Shown: in pieces, positions 21,102 to 33,966 of the stretch
Position numbering within the stretch: position 1 is the stretch's first letter
How the letters are laid out: each line of letters begins with the position of its first letter
Source of the DNA: Thiogranum longum
GTDB lineage: Bacteria > Pseudomonadota > Gammaproteobacteria > DSM-19610
NCBI RefSeq assembly: GCF_004339085.1
Contig: NZ_SMFX01000001.1
Location: forward strand, 1,930,242-1,994,241
DNA length: 64,000 bases
Direction: 5' to 3'
Translations under genes and position numbers: made by a program
The notes under the pieces: generated by a model
What the model saw: only the letters and a program-made list of their open reading frames with translations
What the model was told of the DNA's origin: nothing
The model's database searches: none

Positions 21102-22457
21102 TCAGCCTGCCTCGCTGGACGTATCGACCGCACGCCCGACCACCTCGGCCAGCATTTGCGCCTGTGACAACACCAGCGCTCCATCCTCACCCTCCACCAT
21201 GACCCGGATTAACGGCTCGGTGCCGGAAGGACGCAACAGCACTCGCCCCCGACCATCGAGACAGGCTTCGGCTTCGCGAACGGCATCCTGGATCAGCGTG
21301 CTGCTGTCGATATCGATGCGCCGCGCCAGCGGTACGTTGATCATATGCTGCGGGTATTTGTTCATGCCCTGCTTGAGTTCGTGCAGGGACTTGCCACGCT
21401 GTGCCACAGTCGCAAGCACTTGCAGGGCAGATACCATACCGTCGCCGGTCGAAGTACGATCGAGGCAGATGATATGACCCGACGACTCACCACCGAGTAC
21501 GCCACCGTGCGACTCCAGCAACTCCATCACATAGCGGTCACCCACGTTGGCGCGCATAAAGGCAATACCCTGGTCACGGAAAGCATGCTCCAGGCCTAGG
21601 TTGGTCATCAGCGTGCCAACCACCGGACCTGCCAACTGGTCGGCATCCTGGCGGGAAGTCGCGATAATATAGAGCAATTCATCGCCATCGACGATTTCAC
21701 CCTTGTGATCGACCATGATCAGGCGGTCACCGTCACCATCGAGCGCAATACCCAGGTCGGCCTGTTGTCGCAGCACTTCTTCACTTAACGTCTGCGGATA
21801 GGTGGAACCACAACCGTCATTGATATTCAGGCCGTTCGGCGACACGCCGATGGCGATCACCTCGGCACCCAGCTCATCAAGCACGCTCGGTGCAATGTGA
21901 TAGGTCGCGCCATTGGCGCAATCGACAACGACTTTCATACCGGCCAGTGAACTGCGCGGTGGAATAGTACTCTTGCAGAATTCGATATAGCGCCCGTAGG
22001 CATCCTCGACACGCTCCGCCTTGCCAAGCCGTTCCGATGGCACAGTAACCATGGGCTTGTCGATTTCTTCCTCTATGGCCGCTTCGACCTCGTCCGGCAG
22101 CTTTGTGCCATCTGCGGAAAAAAACTTGATGCCGTTGTCGTAGTGTGGATTATGGGACGCGCTGATAACGACACCGGCGCAGGCATGCAGCGTCCGCGTC
22201 AGGTAAGCGATACCCGGCGTGGGCATGGGGCCGAGCAGGCGGATATCAAGACCGGCCGCAGACAGACCTGCTTCCAGCGCGGACTCGAACATGTAACCGG
22301 AAATCCGCGTGTCCTTGCCGATGACGACCCGCTTCGACGCACCGCAACCCAGCACACGACCCATCGCCCAGCCGAGCTTGAGCATGAACTCGGCGTTGAT
22401 CGGGTGCTCCCCGACACGTCCGCGGATACCGTCAGTACCAAAATACTTTCTTCCCAT
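21102..22457 (-). CDS. glmM: phosphoglucosamine mutase
   Basis: The 451-residue enzyme converts glucosamine 6-phosphate to glucosamine 1-phosphate for peptidoglycan and lipopolysaccharide precursors. It starts [13 protein letters not shown]. The phosphorylated active-site Ser is in [14 protein letters not shown], the Mg-binding loop is [10 protein letters not shown], the sugar-binding loop is GGESSGH, and the phosphate-binding loop is [12 protein letters not shown]. The ATG at 22457 fits the family; the 51-codon upstream extension overlaps folP. It lies eight bases after folP, the same pair order as in Escherichia coli. Confidence 0.98.
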   Translation of the reverse strand: MGRKYFGTDGIRGRVGEHPINAEFMLKLGWAMGRVLGCGASKRVVIGKDTRISGYMFESALEAGLSAAGLDIRLLGPMPTPGIAYLTRTLHACAGVVISASHNPHYDNGIKFFSADGTKLPDEVEAAIEEEIDKPMVTVPSERLGKAERVEDAYGRYIEFCKSTIPPRSSLAGMKVVVDCANGATYHIAPSVLDELGAEVIAIGVSPNGLNINDGCGSTYPQTLSEEVLRQQADLGIALDGDGDRLIMVDHKGEIVDGDELLYIIATSRQDADQLAGPVVGTLMTNLGLEHAFRDQGIAFMRANVGDRYVMELLESHGGVLGGESSGHIICLDRTSTGDGMVSALQVLATVAQRGKSLHELKQGMNKYPQHMINVPLARRIDIDSSTLIQDAVREAEACLDGRGRVLLRPSGTEPLIRVMVEGEDGALVLSQAQMLAEVVGRAVDTSSEAG

Positions 22458-22464
22458 AACCCAA

Positions 22465-23301
22465 CTACCTCTTGCCCGTTTCCTGTAACGCAATACACAT
22501 CTGCAACGCCTGCCGGGTCTCGGCAACATCGTGTGCCCGTACCAGCCTTGCCCCCCTTTCAACCGCCAGCACCGCCAGCGCCAGGCTGGCGGGCAGGCGT
22601 TCTTCGACATCCACGCCCAGCAGTTTCCCGATCATCGATTTTCTCGACAGGCCGACGAGTACAGGATACCCCCTGTCGACCAGCTCTTTGAGCCCGGCCA
22701 GTAACGCAAGATTCTGTTCAACGGTTTTACCGAAGCCAAAGCCCGGGTCCAGCAGGATGCGCTCCCCGGGAATACCGACGTTTTTGCAAACCCCGGCGCG
22801 CTGCAGGAGAAAATCACGTACTTCGTCGACCACATTGTCATATTCCGGGGCAGATTGCATGGTGCGTGGGTCACCCTGCATGTGCATCAGACACACTGGC
22901 ACGTCACAGTCGGCAGCCGCTTCAACTGCGCCCGGTGCACGCAAGGCATTGACATCGTTGATCAAGCCCGCACCGGCCGCGACAGCGGCGCACATCACTT
23001 CGGGCTTTTGCGTATCAATAGATATCGGCACACCGAGCCGCGGCTGGAGCCGTTCGATCACCGGGATCACCCGCTCAAGCTCGTCCTGCAAGGAGACTTC
23101 CTGTGCACCGGGACGCGTGGATTCGCCACCGATATCGATAATCGCCGCACCGGCCGCCTCCATGTCGAATGCATGCTGCAGGGCTTTTTCAGGCGAAAAA
23201 AAATCACCCCCGTCGGAAAATGAATCGGGGGTGACATTGAGTACGCCCATCACCTGCGGGCGTGTCAGATCCAGAAACCTGCCGTTGCAATCCAGCCGCA
23301 T
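22465..23301 (-). CDS. folP: dihydropteroate synthase
   Basis: The 278-residue TIM-barrel enzyme joins p-aminobenzoate and dihydropterin pyrophosphate in folate synthesis; it is the sulfonamide target. Signature blocks are [56 protein letters not shown] and the final VRAHDV. Length is typical. It lies about 50 bases after ftsH. A hairpin with a T run, looking like an intrinsic terminator, lies inside the first 110 bases of the coding sequence. Confidence 0.97.
   Translation of the reverse strand: MRLDCNGRFLDLTRPQVMGVLNVTPDSFSDGGDFFSPEKALQHAFDMEAAGAAIIDIGGESTRPGAQEVSLQDELERVIPVIERLQPRLGVPISIDTQKPEVMCAAVAAGAGLINDVNALRAPGAVEAAADCDVPVCLMHMQGDPRTMQSAPEYDNVVDEVRDFLLQRAGVCKNVGIPGERILLDPGFGFGKTVEQNLALLAGLKELVDRGYPVLVGLSRKSMIGKLLGVDVEERLPASLALAVLAVERGARLVRAHDVAETRQALQMCIALQETGKR
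23196..23233 (-). terminator. terminator-like hairpin inside the folP coding region
   Basis: On the sense (minus) strand a perfect 9-bp GC-rich stem (23225-23233 with 23204-23212), with a 12-base loop, is followed at once by eight Ts (23203-23196). The segment encodes the conserved TPDSFSDGG region and the FFSP that follows. It meets the usual criteria for an intrinsic terminator, but whether it acts as one while ribosomes cross it cannot be told from sequence. Confidence 0.4.
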
Positions 23302-23350
23302 ATCAGCGTTTGCTCAAAGCACAGCAGGGGTACCGTAATAACCCGGGCGG

Positions 23351-25270
23351 CTAGTGCTGCCCGGCCGGGCCACCGATCGGGTCACTACCTTCGCTGGTGC
23401 CCTTGCTCTCTTCTTCAGCCGGGGCTGCTTTGCCGCTGCCACGGGACTGATCATCGTCCCAGTCCTGCGGGGGTCGCGGTGGTTTGCCCGACATGATGTC
23501 ATTGATCTGATCCGAATCAATGGTTTCATACTTGATCAACGCTTCCGCCATACTGTGCAACTTGTCGAGGTTTTCTTTCAACAGGTGTTCGGCGCGCTGG
23601 TAGTTGCGATCAATAATGGAACGGATTTCGGCATCGATGGTATGTGCGGTTTCATCCGACACATTCTTGTGCTGGGTCACCGAATGCCCCAGGAAGACTT
23701 CACCTTCTTCCTCGCTGTAGGTCAGCGGACCCAGTCTTTCCGACAGGCCCCACTTGGTTACCATGTTTCGCGCCAGTTCGGTCGCACGCTGAATATCGTT
23801 TGAGGCTCCGGTCGTCACCATCTCGGGGCCAAAGATCAGCTCTTCGGCAATACGCCCGCCGAACAGGCTGGAGATCTGGCTTTCCAGTCGCTGCTTGCTG
23901 AAACTGTAACGGTCTTCCTCGGGCAGGAACATGGTGACACCCAGCGCCCGACCACGCGGAATGATACTGACCTTGTAGACCGGATCATGCGAGGGCACCA
24001 GGCGACCGACAATAGCATGCCCGGCCTCGTGATAGGCCGTGAGTTTCTTCTCGTCCTCGCTCATCACCATGGACTTGCGCTCGGCGCCCATCATGATCTT
24101 GTCTTTCGCCTTTTCAAGATCATCCATGTCCACCAGGCGCTTGTTGGCACGCGCAGCAAACAACGCGGCTTCATTCACCAGGTTGGCAAGATCAGCACCG
24201 GAAAACCCGGGAGTACCACGCGCGATAATGGACGGCTTGACGTCATCCGCCGCCGGCACCTTGCGCAGGTGAACCTTCAGAATCTGCTCGCGACCGCGCA
24301 CATCCGGCAATGGCACCACCACCTGTCGATCAAAACGACCGGGGCGCAGTAACGCAGGATCAAGCACGTCGGGACGGTTGGTTGCCGCAATGACGATAAC
24401 GCCTTCGTTGCCTTCAAAACCATCCATCTCCACCAGCAACTGATTAAGGGTTTGTTCACGTTCGTCGTGACCGCCGCCAAGGCCGGCACCACGGTGGCGA
24501 CCGACGGCATCGATCTCATCGATAAAGATAATGCACGGCGCATGTTTCTTGGCCTGCTCGAACATGTCACGCACACGGGAGGCGCCGACACCGACGAACA
24601 TTTCCACGAAGTCAGAACCGGAAATGGTGAAAAACGGCACCTTCGCCTCACCGGCAATGGCACGCGCCAGCAGGGTTTTACCGGTACCCGGTGAGCCCAC
24701 CATCAACACGCCACGCGGAATCTTGCCGCCCAGCTTCTGGAACTTGCCGGGGTCGCGCAGGAACTCGACCAGCTCGGCGACTTCTTCCTTGGCTTCCTCG
24801 ACGCCGGCAACATCATTGAAAGTGACCTTGATCTGGTCTTCGCCGAGCATGCGCGCCCGACTCTTGCCGAACGACATGGCACCACGGCCACCGCCGCCGC
24901 CCTGCATCTGGCGCATGAAGAATATCCACACACCGATCAGTAACAGCATCGGGAACCAGGAAATGAACACCTGCATCAACAGCGAGTCCTGTTCCGGCGG
25001 TTGCGCCTTGACTTCGACACCGTTGGATAACAGGTCATTGATCATTTCAGGATCGTTGGGCGTATAGGTCGAGAACTTCTCGCCACTGGTGCGCAGACCC
25101 TTGACGACACGACCATCGATCACAACACTCTGTACACGACCGGCTTTAACATCGGCAATGAATTCGGAATAAGGAACACTCTGTGCACGGGGTGCCGGAG
25201 GTCCGAAGTTGTTGAATACTGACATCAGGACGACCGCAATGATCACCCAGAGCAGGATATTTTTCGCCAT
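23351..25270 (-). CDS. ftsH: ATP-dependent zinc metalloprotease FtsH
   Basis: The 639-residue inner-membrane AAA+ protease degrades misassembled membrane proteins and regulators such as LpxC and sigma-32 in model species. Two membrane helices flank a periplasmic domain ([32 protein letters not shown]). Walker A is GSPGTGKT, Walker [10 protein letters not shown], the pore motif is in the AAA domain, and the zinc site is HEAGH. The C-terminus is a disordered charged tail ([14 protein letters not shown]). The ATG at 25270 starts the canonical MAKNILLW; its ribosome-binding site is weak. Confidence 0.97.
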   Translation of the reverse strand: MAKNILLWVIIAVVLMSVFNNFGPPAPRAQSVPYSEFIADVKAGRVQSVVIDGRVVKGLRTSGEKFSTYTPNDPEMINDLLSNGVEVKAQPPEQDSLLMQVFISWFPMLLLIGVWIFFMRQMQGGGGGRGAMSFGKSRARMLGEDQIKVTFNDVAGVEEAKEEVAELVEFLRDPGKFQKLGGKIPRGVLMVGSPGTGKTLLARAIAGEAKVPFFTISGSDFVEMFVGVGASRVRDMFEQAKKHAPCIIFIDEIDAVGRHRGAGLGGGHDEREQTLNQLLVEMDGFEGNEGVIVIAATNRPDVLDPALLRPGRFDRQVVVPLPDVRGREQILKVHLRKVPAADDVKPSIIARGTPGFSGADLANLVNEAALFAARANKRLVDMDDLEKAKDKIMMGAERKSMVMSEDEKKLTAYHEAGHAIVGRLVPSHDPVYKVSIIPRGRALGVTMFLPEEDRYSFSKQRLESQISSLFGGRIAEELIFGPEMVTTGASNDIQRATELARNMVTKWGLSERLGPLTYSEEEGEVFLGHSVTQHKNVSDETAHTIDAEIRSIIDRNYQRAEHLLKENLDKLHSMAEALIKYETIDSDQINDIMSGKPPRPPQDWDDDQSRGSGKAAPAEEESKGTSEGSDPIGGPAGQH

Positions 25271-25394
25271 GTCGTTCAAATCGTGTACCTCATTAACTAG
25301 TAAAATTGCTGACGGCGATTGTCGGGCAGGAAAAGACTGAAAGGCATTGTCCTGTAAGGCGTTTCGGCCCGGAAGGTTATTTCCTGAAACGATA

Positions 25395-26015
25395 CTATAC
25401 TTTCTTACCCCGGGCCAGCGCATAAACCTCACGACTGCGTGGTCGAGAGGCCTTCGGTTTACGGATCAGCACCTTGTTGTAGTGCTTGCGAAGGTTACGC
25501 ACCAGCGCGTCAAAACCTTCGCCCTGGAACACCTTGACCAGCATATCGCCCCCGGGTTTCAGCACCTGGTCGGCAAAATCCACTGCCAATTCCACAAGAT
25601 ACATCGATCGCGGGATGTCCACGGCTTCCGCCCCACTCATATTGGGGGCGATGTCCGACAATACAAGGTCAATCTCCCTGCCATCGAGCATTTTCATCAG
25701 CGATTCAAGCACAGTATCTTCGCGGAAATCACCCTGCAGAAAGTCCACACCGGGCAAGGGATCCATGGGCAGGATGTCCATGGCCATGATTTTTCCCTTA
25801 CGGCCGACGAGCGGCAACGCATACTGGCTCCAGCCCCCAGGGGCGGCGCCCAGGTCCACAACCGTCATCCCCGGTTTAAGGACCCGGTCACGCTGCTGGA
25901 TTTCGTCGAGCTTGTAAACGGCACGCGAACGGTACCCCTCGCGCTGGGCCCGCTTCACATACTCATCATTAAAATGCTCTCTCAACCAGCGGTTGCTGCT
26001 CTTGGTCCTGGACAT
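25395..26015 (-). CDS. rlmE: 23S rRNA 2'-O-methyltransferase RlmE
   Basis: The 206-residue enzyme methylates U2552 of 23S rRNA. The SAM motif [13 protein letters not shown], the acidic [11 protein letters not shown], and the Lys of [11 protein letters not shown] give the K-D-K-E catalytic set together with the N-terminal RAVYKLDE. The usual rlmE-ftsH order is kept. It is divergent from yhbY, with a 61-base shared promoter region. Confidence 0.96.
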   Translation of the reverse strand: MSRTKSSNRWLREHFNDEYVKRAQREGYRSRAVYKLDEIQQRDRVLKPGMTVVDLGAAPGGWSQYALPLVGRKGKIMAMDILPMDPLPGVDFLQGDFREDTVLESLMKMLDGREIDLVLSDIAPNMSGAEAVDIPRSMYLVELAVDFADQVLKPGGDMLVKVFQGEGFDALVRNLRKHYNKVLIRKPKASRPRSREVYALARGKKV

Positions 26016-26076
26016 AATCCCTGATTCGCCTGCGGGGTTCGGGTATACTTTCGCGCCGGATTCGGAGTATTAATGA

Positions 26077-26370
26077 ATGTCACTGTCGGAACAACAGAAA
26101 AAGCATCTGCGCGGGCTTGGCCACAAACTCAAGCCGGTTATCATGGTCGGCAACAACGGGCTAACCAAGTCATTGCTGGATGAGTTCGAGCGCTCAATCG
26201 CGCACCACGAACTGATCAAGGTCAAGCTGTCTGTCGGCGACCATGAAACGCGTGACAAGGCAATCGCCGACATGTGCGAGCACAGCCATGCACAACTGAT
26301 CCAGCGCGTAGGCAACATGGCCCTGCTGTTCCGCAAGAGAAAGAAAAAATCCGCCTTCGAATCGCTGTAG
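26077..26370 (+). CDS. yhbY: YhbY family RNA-binding protein (CRM domain)
   Basis: The 97-residue single-domain CRM protein matches YhbY, which binds pre-50S ribosomal particles. The hallmarks are LRGLGHKLKPVIMVGNNGL, the GxxG-containing loop, and the C-terminal NMALLFRKRKKK. It is divergent from rlmE, as in many proteobacteria; the two share a role in large-subunit maturation. Confidence 0.93.
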   Translation: MSLSEQQKKHLRGLGHKLKPVIMVGNNGLTKSLLDEFERSIAHHELIKVKLSVGDHETRDKAIADMCEHSHAQLIQRVGNMALLFRKRKKKSAFESL

Positions 26371-26379
26371 GTTCCGCCG

Positions 26380-27123
26380 TTACTGCTTCACCCAGCCCGA
26401 GAAATCGCAATCTACCGGGAAGACACCAGCCGCATCGCAGGCAAATGATCCTGCGAACTGCTTGTCGGCGCTTAGCATCACAGTAATAACACCTGAATCA
26501 CCCGCGCTATTGTTAAACGTGCCCTGCCAGCGGCCAAAGGCAGAACTGAAGGCGCCCGACAAATCCACATTTGTACTGACCCCGTTTCCATTGGCGGTGC
26601 ACAGCAGGTTAAGGCATGACGCTGTCGAGGCAAACTCCTGCGAAGTGGTGAAGTCCGTTACAACGCTATTCCCGCTCCAGTTACCGTCCGTATCATTAAT
26701 AAAGAATGTCGGCAAACCAGGCGCATCTTTCTGTACAACACCGAAGTTAAAACCATCATCGACGAAGCCAGCATGCTGTACCGCTGCGTCAATAAAGAAC
26801 GCCACAACCGTTCCATCACTGAGGGTCAGGGTAAACAAGGTATCAGACTCCCGGACGATGCTACCGGTAAGTCCCTGGTCGACTGCATCGACAAGAATCT
26901 GGCTGATGGCCCCACCGGCTATCGTAATCTGGTAACTACGCAATACGTCTGCCGTGTCGTTCATGCTGCCAAACCAGGCCCCGTCGAGCGACTGAATCGG
27001 CACATTGACTGAAAATCCCGTGCTTCCACCAGATCCGCCACCGCAGCCGGCAAGCGAGAAAACCAGGGCTACCACACTGGCAAAGCGCATTATTATTCTG
27101 AATAGTGAACGATCAAGATACAT
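26380..27123 (-). CDS. predicted lipoprotein of unknown function
   Basis: The 247-residue protein has a type II signal peptide with lipobox LAGC, followed by GGGSGGS, so it is probably a lipid-anchored envelope protein. The mature part looks beta-rich, with repeated glycine-aspartate turns (SDGTVVAF, NDTDGNWSG, FNNSAGDSGVITV) and an ending DCDFSGWVKQ. Four cysteines are spread over the mature half. I do not recognise a family. The start at 27123 is supported by AGGAGG four bases before the ATG; a second ATG at 27090 would also leave an intact signal peptide. It is convergent with yhbY, ten bases apart. Confidence 0.75.
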   Translation of the reverse strand: MYLDRSLFRIIMRFASVVALVFSLAGCGGGSGGSTGFSVNVPIQSLDGAWFGSMNDTADVLRSYQITIAGGAISQILVDAVDQGLTGSIVRESDTLFTLTLSDGTVVAFFIDAAVQHAGFVDDGFNFGVVQKDAPGLPTFFINDTDGNWSGNSVVTDFTTSQEFASTASCLNLLCTANGNGVSTNVDLSGAFSSAFGRWQGTFNNSAGDSGVITVMLSADKQFAGSFACDAAGVFPVDCDFSGWVKQ

Positions 27124-27239
27124 CCCCCCTCCTCACTGGACAGACTCCAGTAGCAAAGAACTCATGTTTACCGTCATTGGCTTCTTCACCAGGCATCATA
27201 CTTTTTATTCGCCTGTCTGTCCTTCAGGGGATGGCCTGG

Positions 27240-27674
27240 TCAGTTTTCCTGGCGCGCCACGACCAGCACCAACCCGAGTATGCTGGTAAAAAGGTAGGCG
27301 ATCGAAGCGATGCCGTGCATTGTGGCGAATGCCTCGCTACCTGCGAGCCCCTCAACACGCATGTCCGCGACGGCGGGCGCCAGTACAAACTGACCGATCG
27401 CGGTAAGCGCCAGCATAATCAGCAACACCACAGCACGCAGGTTCAGGCGTTTTTGTGGATGTTGAATCTGGTTAAAAAGCAACAGCAGGCTGCCGCAGGC
27501 CAGGCCCACCCAGGCGATGATGTTGAACATGACGCCAGCCAGGGTACCGGCCAGCGCTCGATCTTCAAGGGTGGCAAACAGGGCCGGTGCGACCATGTAG
27601 CCGATGGCCCACAGACCGCCGACCCACAGTGTCAGCAGGATGCGTTCGCCAGCGTGTAATCGGGCTGAAGGCAT
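27240..27674 (-). CDS. DUF4149 family membrane protein
   Basis: The 144-residue protein has about four transmembrane helices: LLTLWVGGLWAIGYMVAPALF, MFNIIAWVGLACGSLLLLF, LRAVVLLIMLALTAIGQFV and IAYLFTSILGLVLVV. The GGLWAIGYMVAPALF opening and the general plan match the DUF4149 family (TMEM205-like). Members are often near greA or yhbY in gammaproteobacteria, as here. No function is established. Confidence 0.75.
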   Translation of the reverse strand: MPSARLHAGERILLTLWVGGLWAIGYMVAPALFATLEDRALAGTLAGVMFNIIAWVGLACGSLLLLFNQIQHPQKRLNLRAVVLLIMLALTAIGQFVLAPAVADMRVEGLAGSEAFATMHGIASIAYLFTSILGLVLVVARQEN

Positions 27675-27690
27675 GGTTAGTCAAGGAACC

Positions 27691-27804
27691 TCTGAATTAA
27701 TGCGTCATTGCGAGGAACGAAGTGACGCGGCAATCTCTAACAGACTGATTCCACCGTATGAGATTGCCACGCTTCGCTCGCAATGACGTGAATTCTGAAT
27801 TAAT
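27691..27804. repeat. inverted-repeat element, copy 1, with flanking direct repeats
   Basis: The core at 27703-27788 has facing arms beginning CGTCATTGCGAG and ending CTCGCAATGACG, with inner arms carrying GGCAATCTC/GAGATTGCC. It is flanked by an 11-base direct repeat (TCTGAATTAAT at 27691-27701 and 27794-27804) that resembles a target-site duplication. It lies between the DUF4149 gene and greA. Related copies are at 31554, 36991, 39891 and 44751. Confidence 0.85.
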
Positions 27805-27818
27805 CGGAGGCTCCTTGA

Positions 27819-28294
27819 TTATTCATACCGGACTTCGACAATCTCGAAGGTTTTCTCGCCGCCTGGCGTTACCACCGTGACCACATCATCCTGGAACTTT
27901 CCGATCAGTGCGCGTGCAATCGGCGAGCTGAAGGAAATCCGTCCTTCCTTGATGTTCGCTTCGTCTTCACCGACGATCTGGTAGGTCACCTCATCGCCGG
28001 TGTCTTCATCGACGATAACCACGGTGGCACCAAACACGACTTTGCCACCGGCGTCCAGCTCCGTCACATCAATAATGGTGGCGTTGGAGAGCTTGCCATC
28101 GATTTCCTTGATGCGACCCTCGGCAAAACTCTGTTGTTCCCGCGCAGCGTGATACTCGGCATTTTCTTTCAGGTCACCGTGTGCACGGGCCTCGGCAATC
28201 GCCGCTATGATACGCGGACGGTCTACCATCTTGAGCCGCTGTAACTCTTCACGCAGCTTTTCCGCCCCTTTTTTTGTCAATGGAACCTTGTCGC

Positions 28295-28298
<4 letters not shown>
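27819..28298 (-). CDS. greA: transcription elongation factor GreA
   Basis: The 159-residue factor stimulates transcript cleavage by backtracked RNA polymerase. The N-terminal coiled coil carries the acidic tip region ([19 protein letters not shown]) with the essential Asp and Glu, and the C-terminal globular domain ends in [14 protein letters not shown]. Its start overlaps the carB stop (ATGA), so it is translationally coupled to carB. Confidence 0.97.
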
Positions 28299-31519
<3,221 letters not shown>

Positions 31520-31553
31520 GCGCCTGTTTGCTCACTTAATAAATTCAGGGTGC

Positions 31554-31634
31554 CGTCATTGCGAGCGCAGCGCGGCAATCTGTTTGGCATGGTGCCAGAC
31601 TGAAAAAGATTGCCGCGCTGCGCTCGCAATGACG
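31554..31634. repeat. inverted-repeat element, copy 2 (carA-carB gap)
   Basis: Two perfect 28-base facing arms (31554-31581 and 31607-31634) bracket a 25-base centre. The arms match the other copies of the CGTCATTGCGAG family. It lies inside the carAB transcription unit and would form a very stable hairpin in the mRNA between the two cistrons. Confidence 0.9.
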
Positions 31635-31656
31635 ATGATTTCGCGCAATGACGGTT

Positions 31657-32823
31657 TCAAGCCGTTGCCTGTGCGTTTTCACCACGTGCCGCATCGATCA
31701 GTTCGATAAAGTGATCGAACAGTGGTGCGACATCGTGCGGGCCGGGGCTGGCTTCCGGGTGACCCTGGAAACTGAACGCCGGTTTGTCGTTGCGGTGCAC
31801 GCCCTGCAGGGACTGGTCGAACAGCGAACGGTGGGTGGCCACGAGGCAGTCCGGTAACGTTGCATCGTCCACGGCAAAACCGTGGTTCTGGCTGGTGATC
31901 ATCACCACTCCGCTGTCGAGATCCTGCACCGGGTGGTTGGCGCCGTGGTGACCGAATTTCATTTTCACCGTCTTCGCACCACTGGCCAGTGACAATAGCT
32001 GGTGGCCGAGGCAGATACCGAACACCGGCACATCCTTTTCCAGAATGGTACGGATAGCCTCGATGGCGTAATCACACGGCTCCGGATCACCCGGGCCGTT
32101 GGACAGAAACACACCATCCGGATTCAGATCCATCACGACCTGTGCCGGGGTCTGTGCCGGCACCACGGTGATACGGCAACCACGATCCACCAGCATGCGC
32201 AAGATGTTGCGCTTGATACCGAAATCATAGGCCACCACGTGCCGCGGCAGCTTCTCGTCAATGGGGTGTGGTGCCTCGGGCAGGCCACCTTCCAGCGTCC
32301 AGCTGCCCTGCGCCCACTCATAGGGCTGGTGGGTGGTGACTTGTTTCGCCAGGTCCATGCCCTTCAGGCCGGGGAAGGCGCGTGCGGCCTCGATAGCGGC
32401 CTGCTCGTCGATCTGTTCGCCTGCCATCAGGCAACCCGCCTGGACACCTTTTTCACGAAGGATACGCGTCAGGCGGCGGGTATCGATATCGGCAATACCG
32501 ACAATACCCTGCTCCCCGAGATACGCATCCAGCGGCTGGCGGCCACGCCAGCTGCTGTAAGCCAGCGGGAGGTCACGGATAATCAACCCGGCGCACTGAA
32601 TGCGCGACGATTCTTCATCATCCGGGTTCACCCCGACGTTGCCGATGTGCGGATAGGTCAGCGTCACCAACTGGCGCGCATAGGAAGGATCGGTCAGGAT
32701 CTCCTGGTACCCGGTCATAGCGGTGTTGAACACCACTTCACCTGTGCTTTGGCCAGCCGAACCGATCGACCGCCCGCGAAACAGGCTGCCGTCTGCCAGG
32801 GCCAGTAAGGCCGATGTAGTCAA
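31657..32823 (-). CDS. carA: carbamoyl-phosphate synthase small chain
   Basis: The 388-residue glutaminase subunit supplies ammonia to CarB. The N-terminal domain has [13 protein letters not shown] and [17 protein letters not shown]. The C-terminal class I amidotransferase domain has the nucleophile Cys in [10 protein letters not shown] and the His/Glu pair in [12 protein letters not shown]. The start is TTG with GGAGG five bases ahead; no nearby ATG fits. Transcription would come from the dnaJ-dapB side or from a promoter in the 162 bases upstream. Confidence 0.97.
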   Translation of the reverse strand: MTTSALLALADGSLFRGRSIGSAGQSTGEVVFNTAMTGYQEILTDPSYARQLVTLTYPHIGNVGVNPDDEESSRIQCAGLIIRDLPLAYSSWRGRQPLDAYLGEQGIVGIADIDTRRLTRILREKGVQAGCLMAGEQIDEQAAIEAARAFPGLKGMDLAKQVTTHQPYEWAQGSWTLEGGLPEAPHPIDEKLPRHVVAYDFGIKRNILRMLVDRGCRITVVPAQTPAQVVMDLNPDGVFLSNGPGDPEPCDYAIEAIRTILEKDVPVFGICLGHQLLSLASGAKTVKMKFGHHGANHPVQDLDSGVVMITSQNHGFAVDDATLPDCLVATHRSLFDQSLQGVHRNDKPAFSFQGHPEASPGPHDVAPLFDHFIELIDAARGENAQATA

Positions 32824-32985
32824 TGAAACCTCCAGCAGGAGTTGTGCGTTGTGTTGCTGGCCGGACGCCAGACGACTTCAGGCGGTCAGAATGACTGCAT
32901 CGGAAGCGGCGAGATTGTACTCGAAGCACCGCTCCCTGCCAAGGTGGCAGAACAGAATTTATCGGAAGTTCAGGGACCTGCAAAA

Positions 32986-33966
32986 TCAGGAATAGGCGCC
33001 GCGCTCCTGCATGGCCTTTTTGGGCCAGCGCCGCTTGGTGCACAGCCACTGGCCGGGCACGCGGCGAATCAGGCCTGCGACAGCCTCGTTCATCTCCGCG
33101 GTAAGCAGTTCAATGGATTTTGGCTCACCTGTAGTGGCATCCCGCCAGGGAATGGATGGGTGCAGTATGACGCGAAAGCGCGCATCCCCCACCCGCTCGG
33201 TATGCACTGGCACAATATCGCACTCGAACTTGCGTGCCAGCCAGGCCGGCATGGTGGTGGTTGCAGCCTCAAGTCCGGCAAACGGAGACAGCGGTGCGTC
33301 TTCTACACGCACGTCCACGTGCAGACCGACCGAGCGCCCCTGCTTCAGGCTTTTCATCAAATTTCGCACGGCATTGCGGACGGGCACCAGCCCACACCCG
33401 AGTCGCTGCCTGCGCGGCATCACCAATGCGTCGAGCCGCGGGTTATCCTGGGGCTTGTAGACGACATCTACAGGATAACCGAAGTGCTGGATACCCCAGG
33501 ACGACAGTTCCCAGTTACCGAGATGGGCGGCAACAAATATGCAAGGCTTCCGGTGTGCCAGAAAATCCGCATCGGTATTCTCACAGACGACCTCGATAGC
33601 GGGTGTGTCTGTGACAGTGTTTGTCAGCGTATCCAGGTGGACAAACTCGGCCAGCGTCGCGCCGAGACTGCCCCACACCTGCCGCGACAACGCCTCGATT
33701 TCGGTTTTACTGCGTTCCGGACACATGATGGCCAGGTTGGCACGGACATGACGATGCTTGGCGGAGTGCGGACCGATAAACCGCATAATACGTCGACCAA
33801 GCGCCGAAGCGCGCTCAGGCGACAATCCCCCCACCAGCAACCACAGTCCGCGCAACATGACTGTCTCACGCCACCAGCGGAAACGCATGGCGGTATTTGC
33901 GGGTATTGGTGCAGTGGACACCGGCTTTCGCCGCTGTGACGGGGTCGTCGAAGGTTCATTAGGCAT
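32986..33966 (-). CDS. LpxL/HtrB-type lipid A acyltransferase, copy 1
   Basis: The 326-residue protein belongs to the LPLAT family of lipid A late acyltransferases. The catalytic HX4E motif is intact in AAHLGNWEL (His148, Glu153). An N-terminal hydrophobic segment (LRGLWLLVGGLSP) suits an inner-membrane peripheral enzyme. Other blocks are KHRHVRANL, SLKQGRSVGLHVDVRVED and the C-terminal QWLCTKRRWPKK. Its start overlaps the stop of the paralogue upstream by eight bases, so the two are coupled. Which acyl position it serves cannot be told. Confidence 0.87.
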   Translation of the reverse strand: MPNEPSTTPSQRRKPVSTAPIPANTAMRFRWWRETVMLRGLWLLVGGLSPERASALGRRIMRFIGPHSAKHRHVRANLAIMCPERSKTEIEALSRQVWGSLGATLAEFVHLDTLTNTVTDTPAIEVVCENTDADFLAHRKPCIFVAAHLGNWELSSWGIQHFGYPVDVVYKPQDNPRLDALVMPRRQRLGCGLVPVRNAVRNLMKSLKQGRSVGLHVDVRVEDAPLSPFAGLEAATTTMPAWLARKFECDIVPVHTERVGDARFRVILHPSIPWRDATTGEPKSIELLTAEMNEAVAGLIRRVPGQWLCTKRRWPKKAMQERGAYS

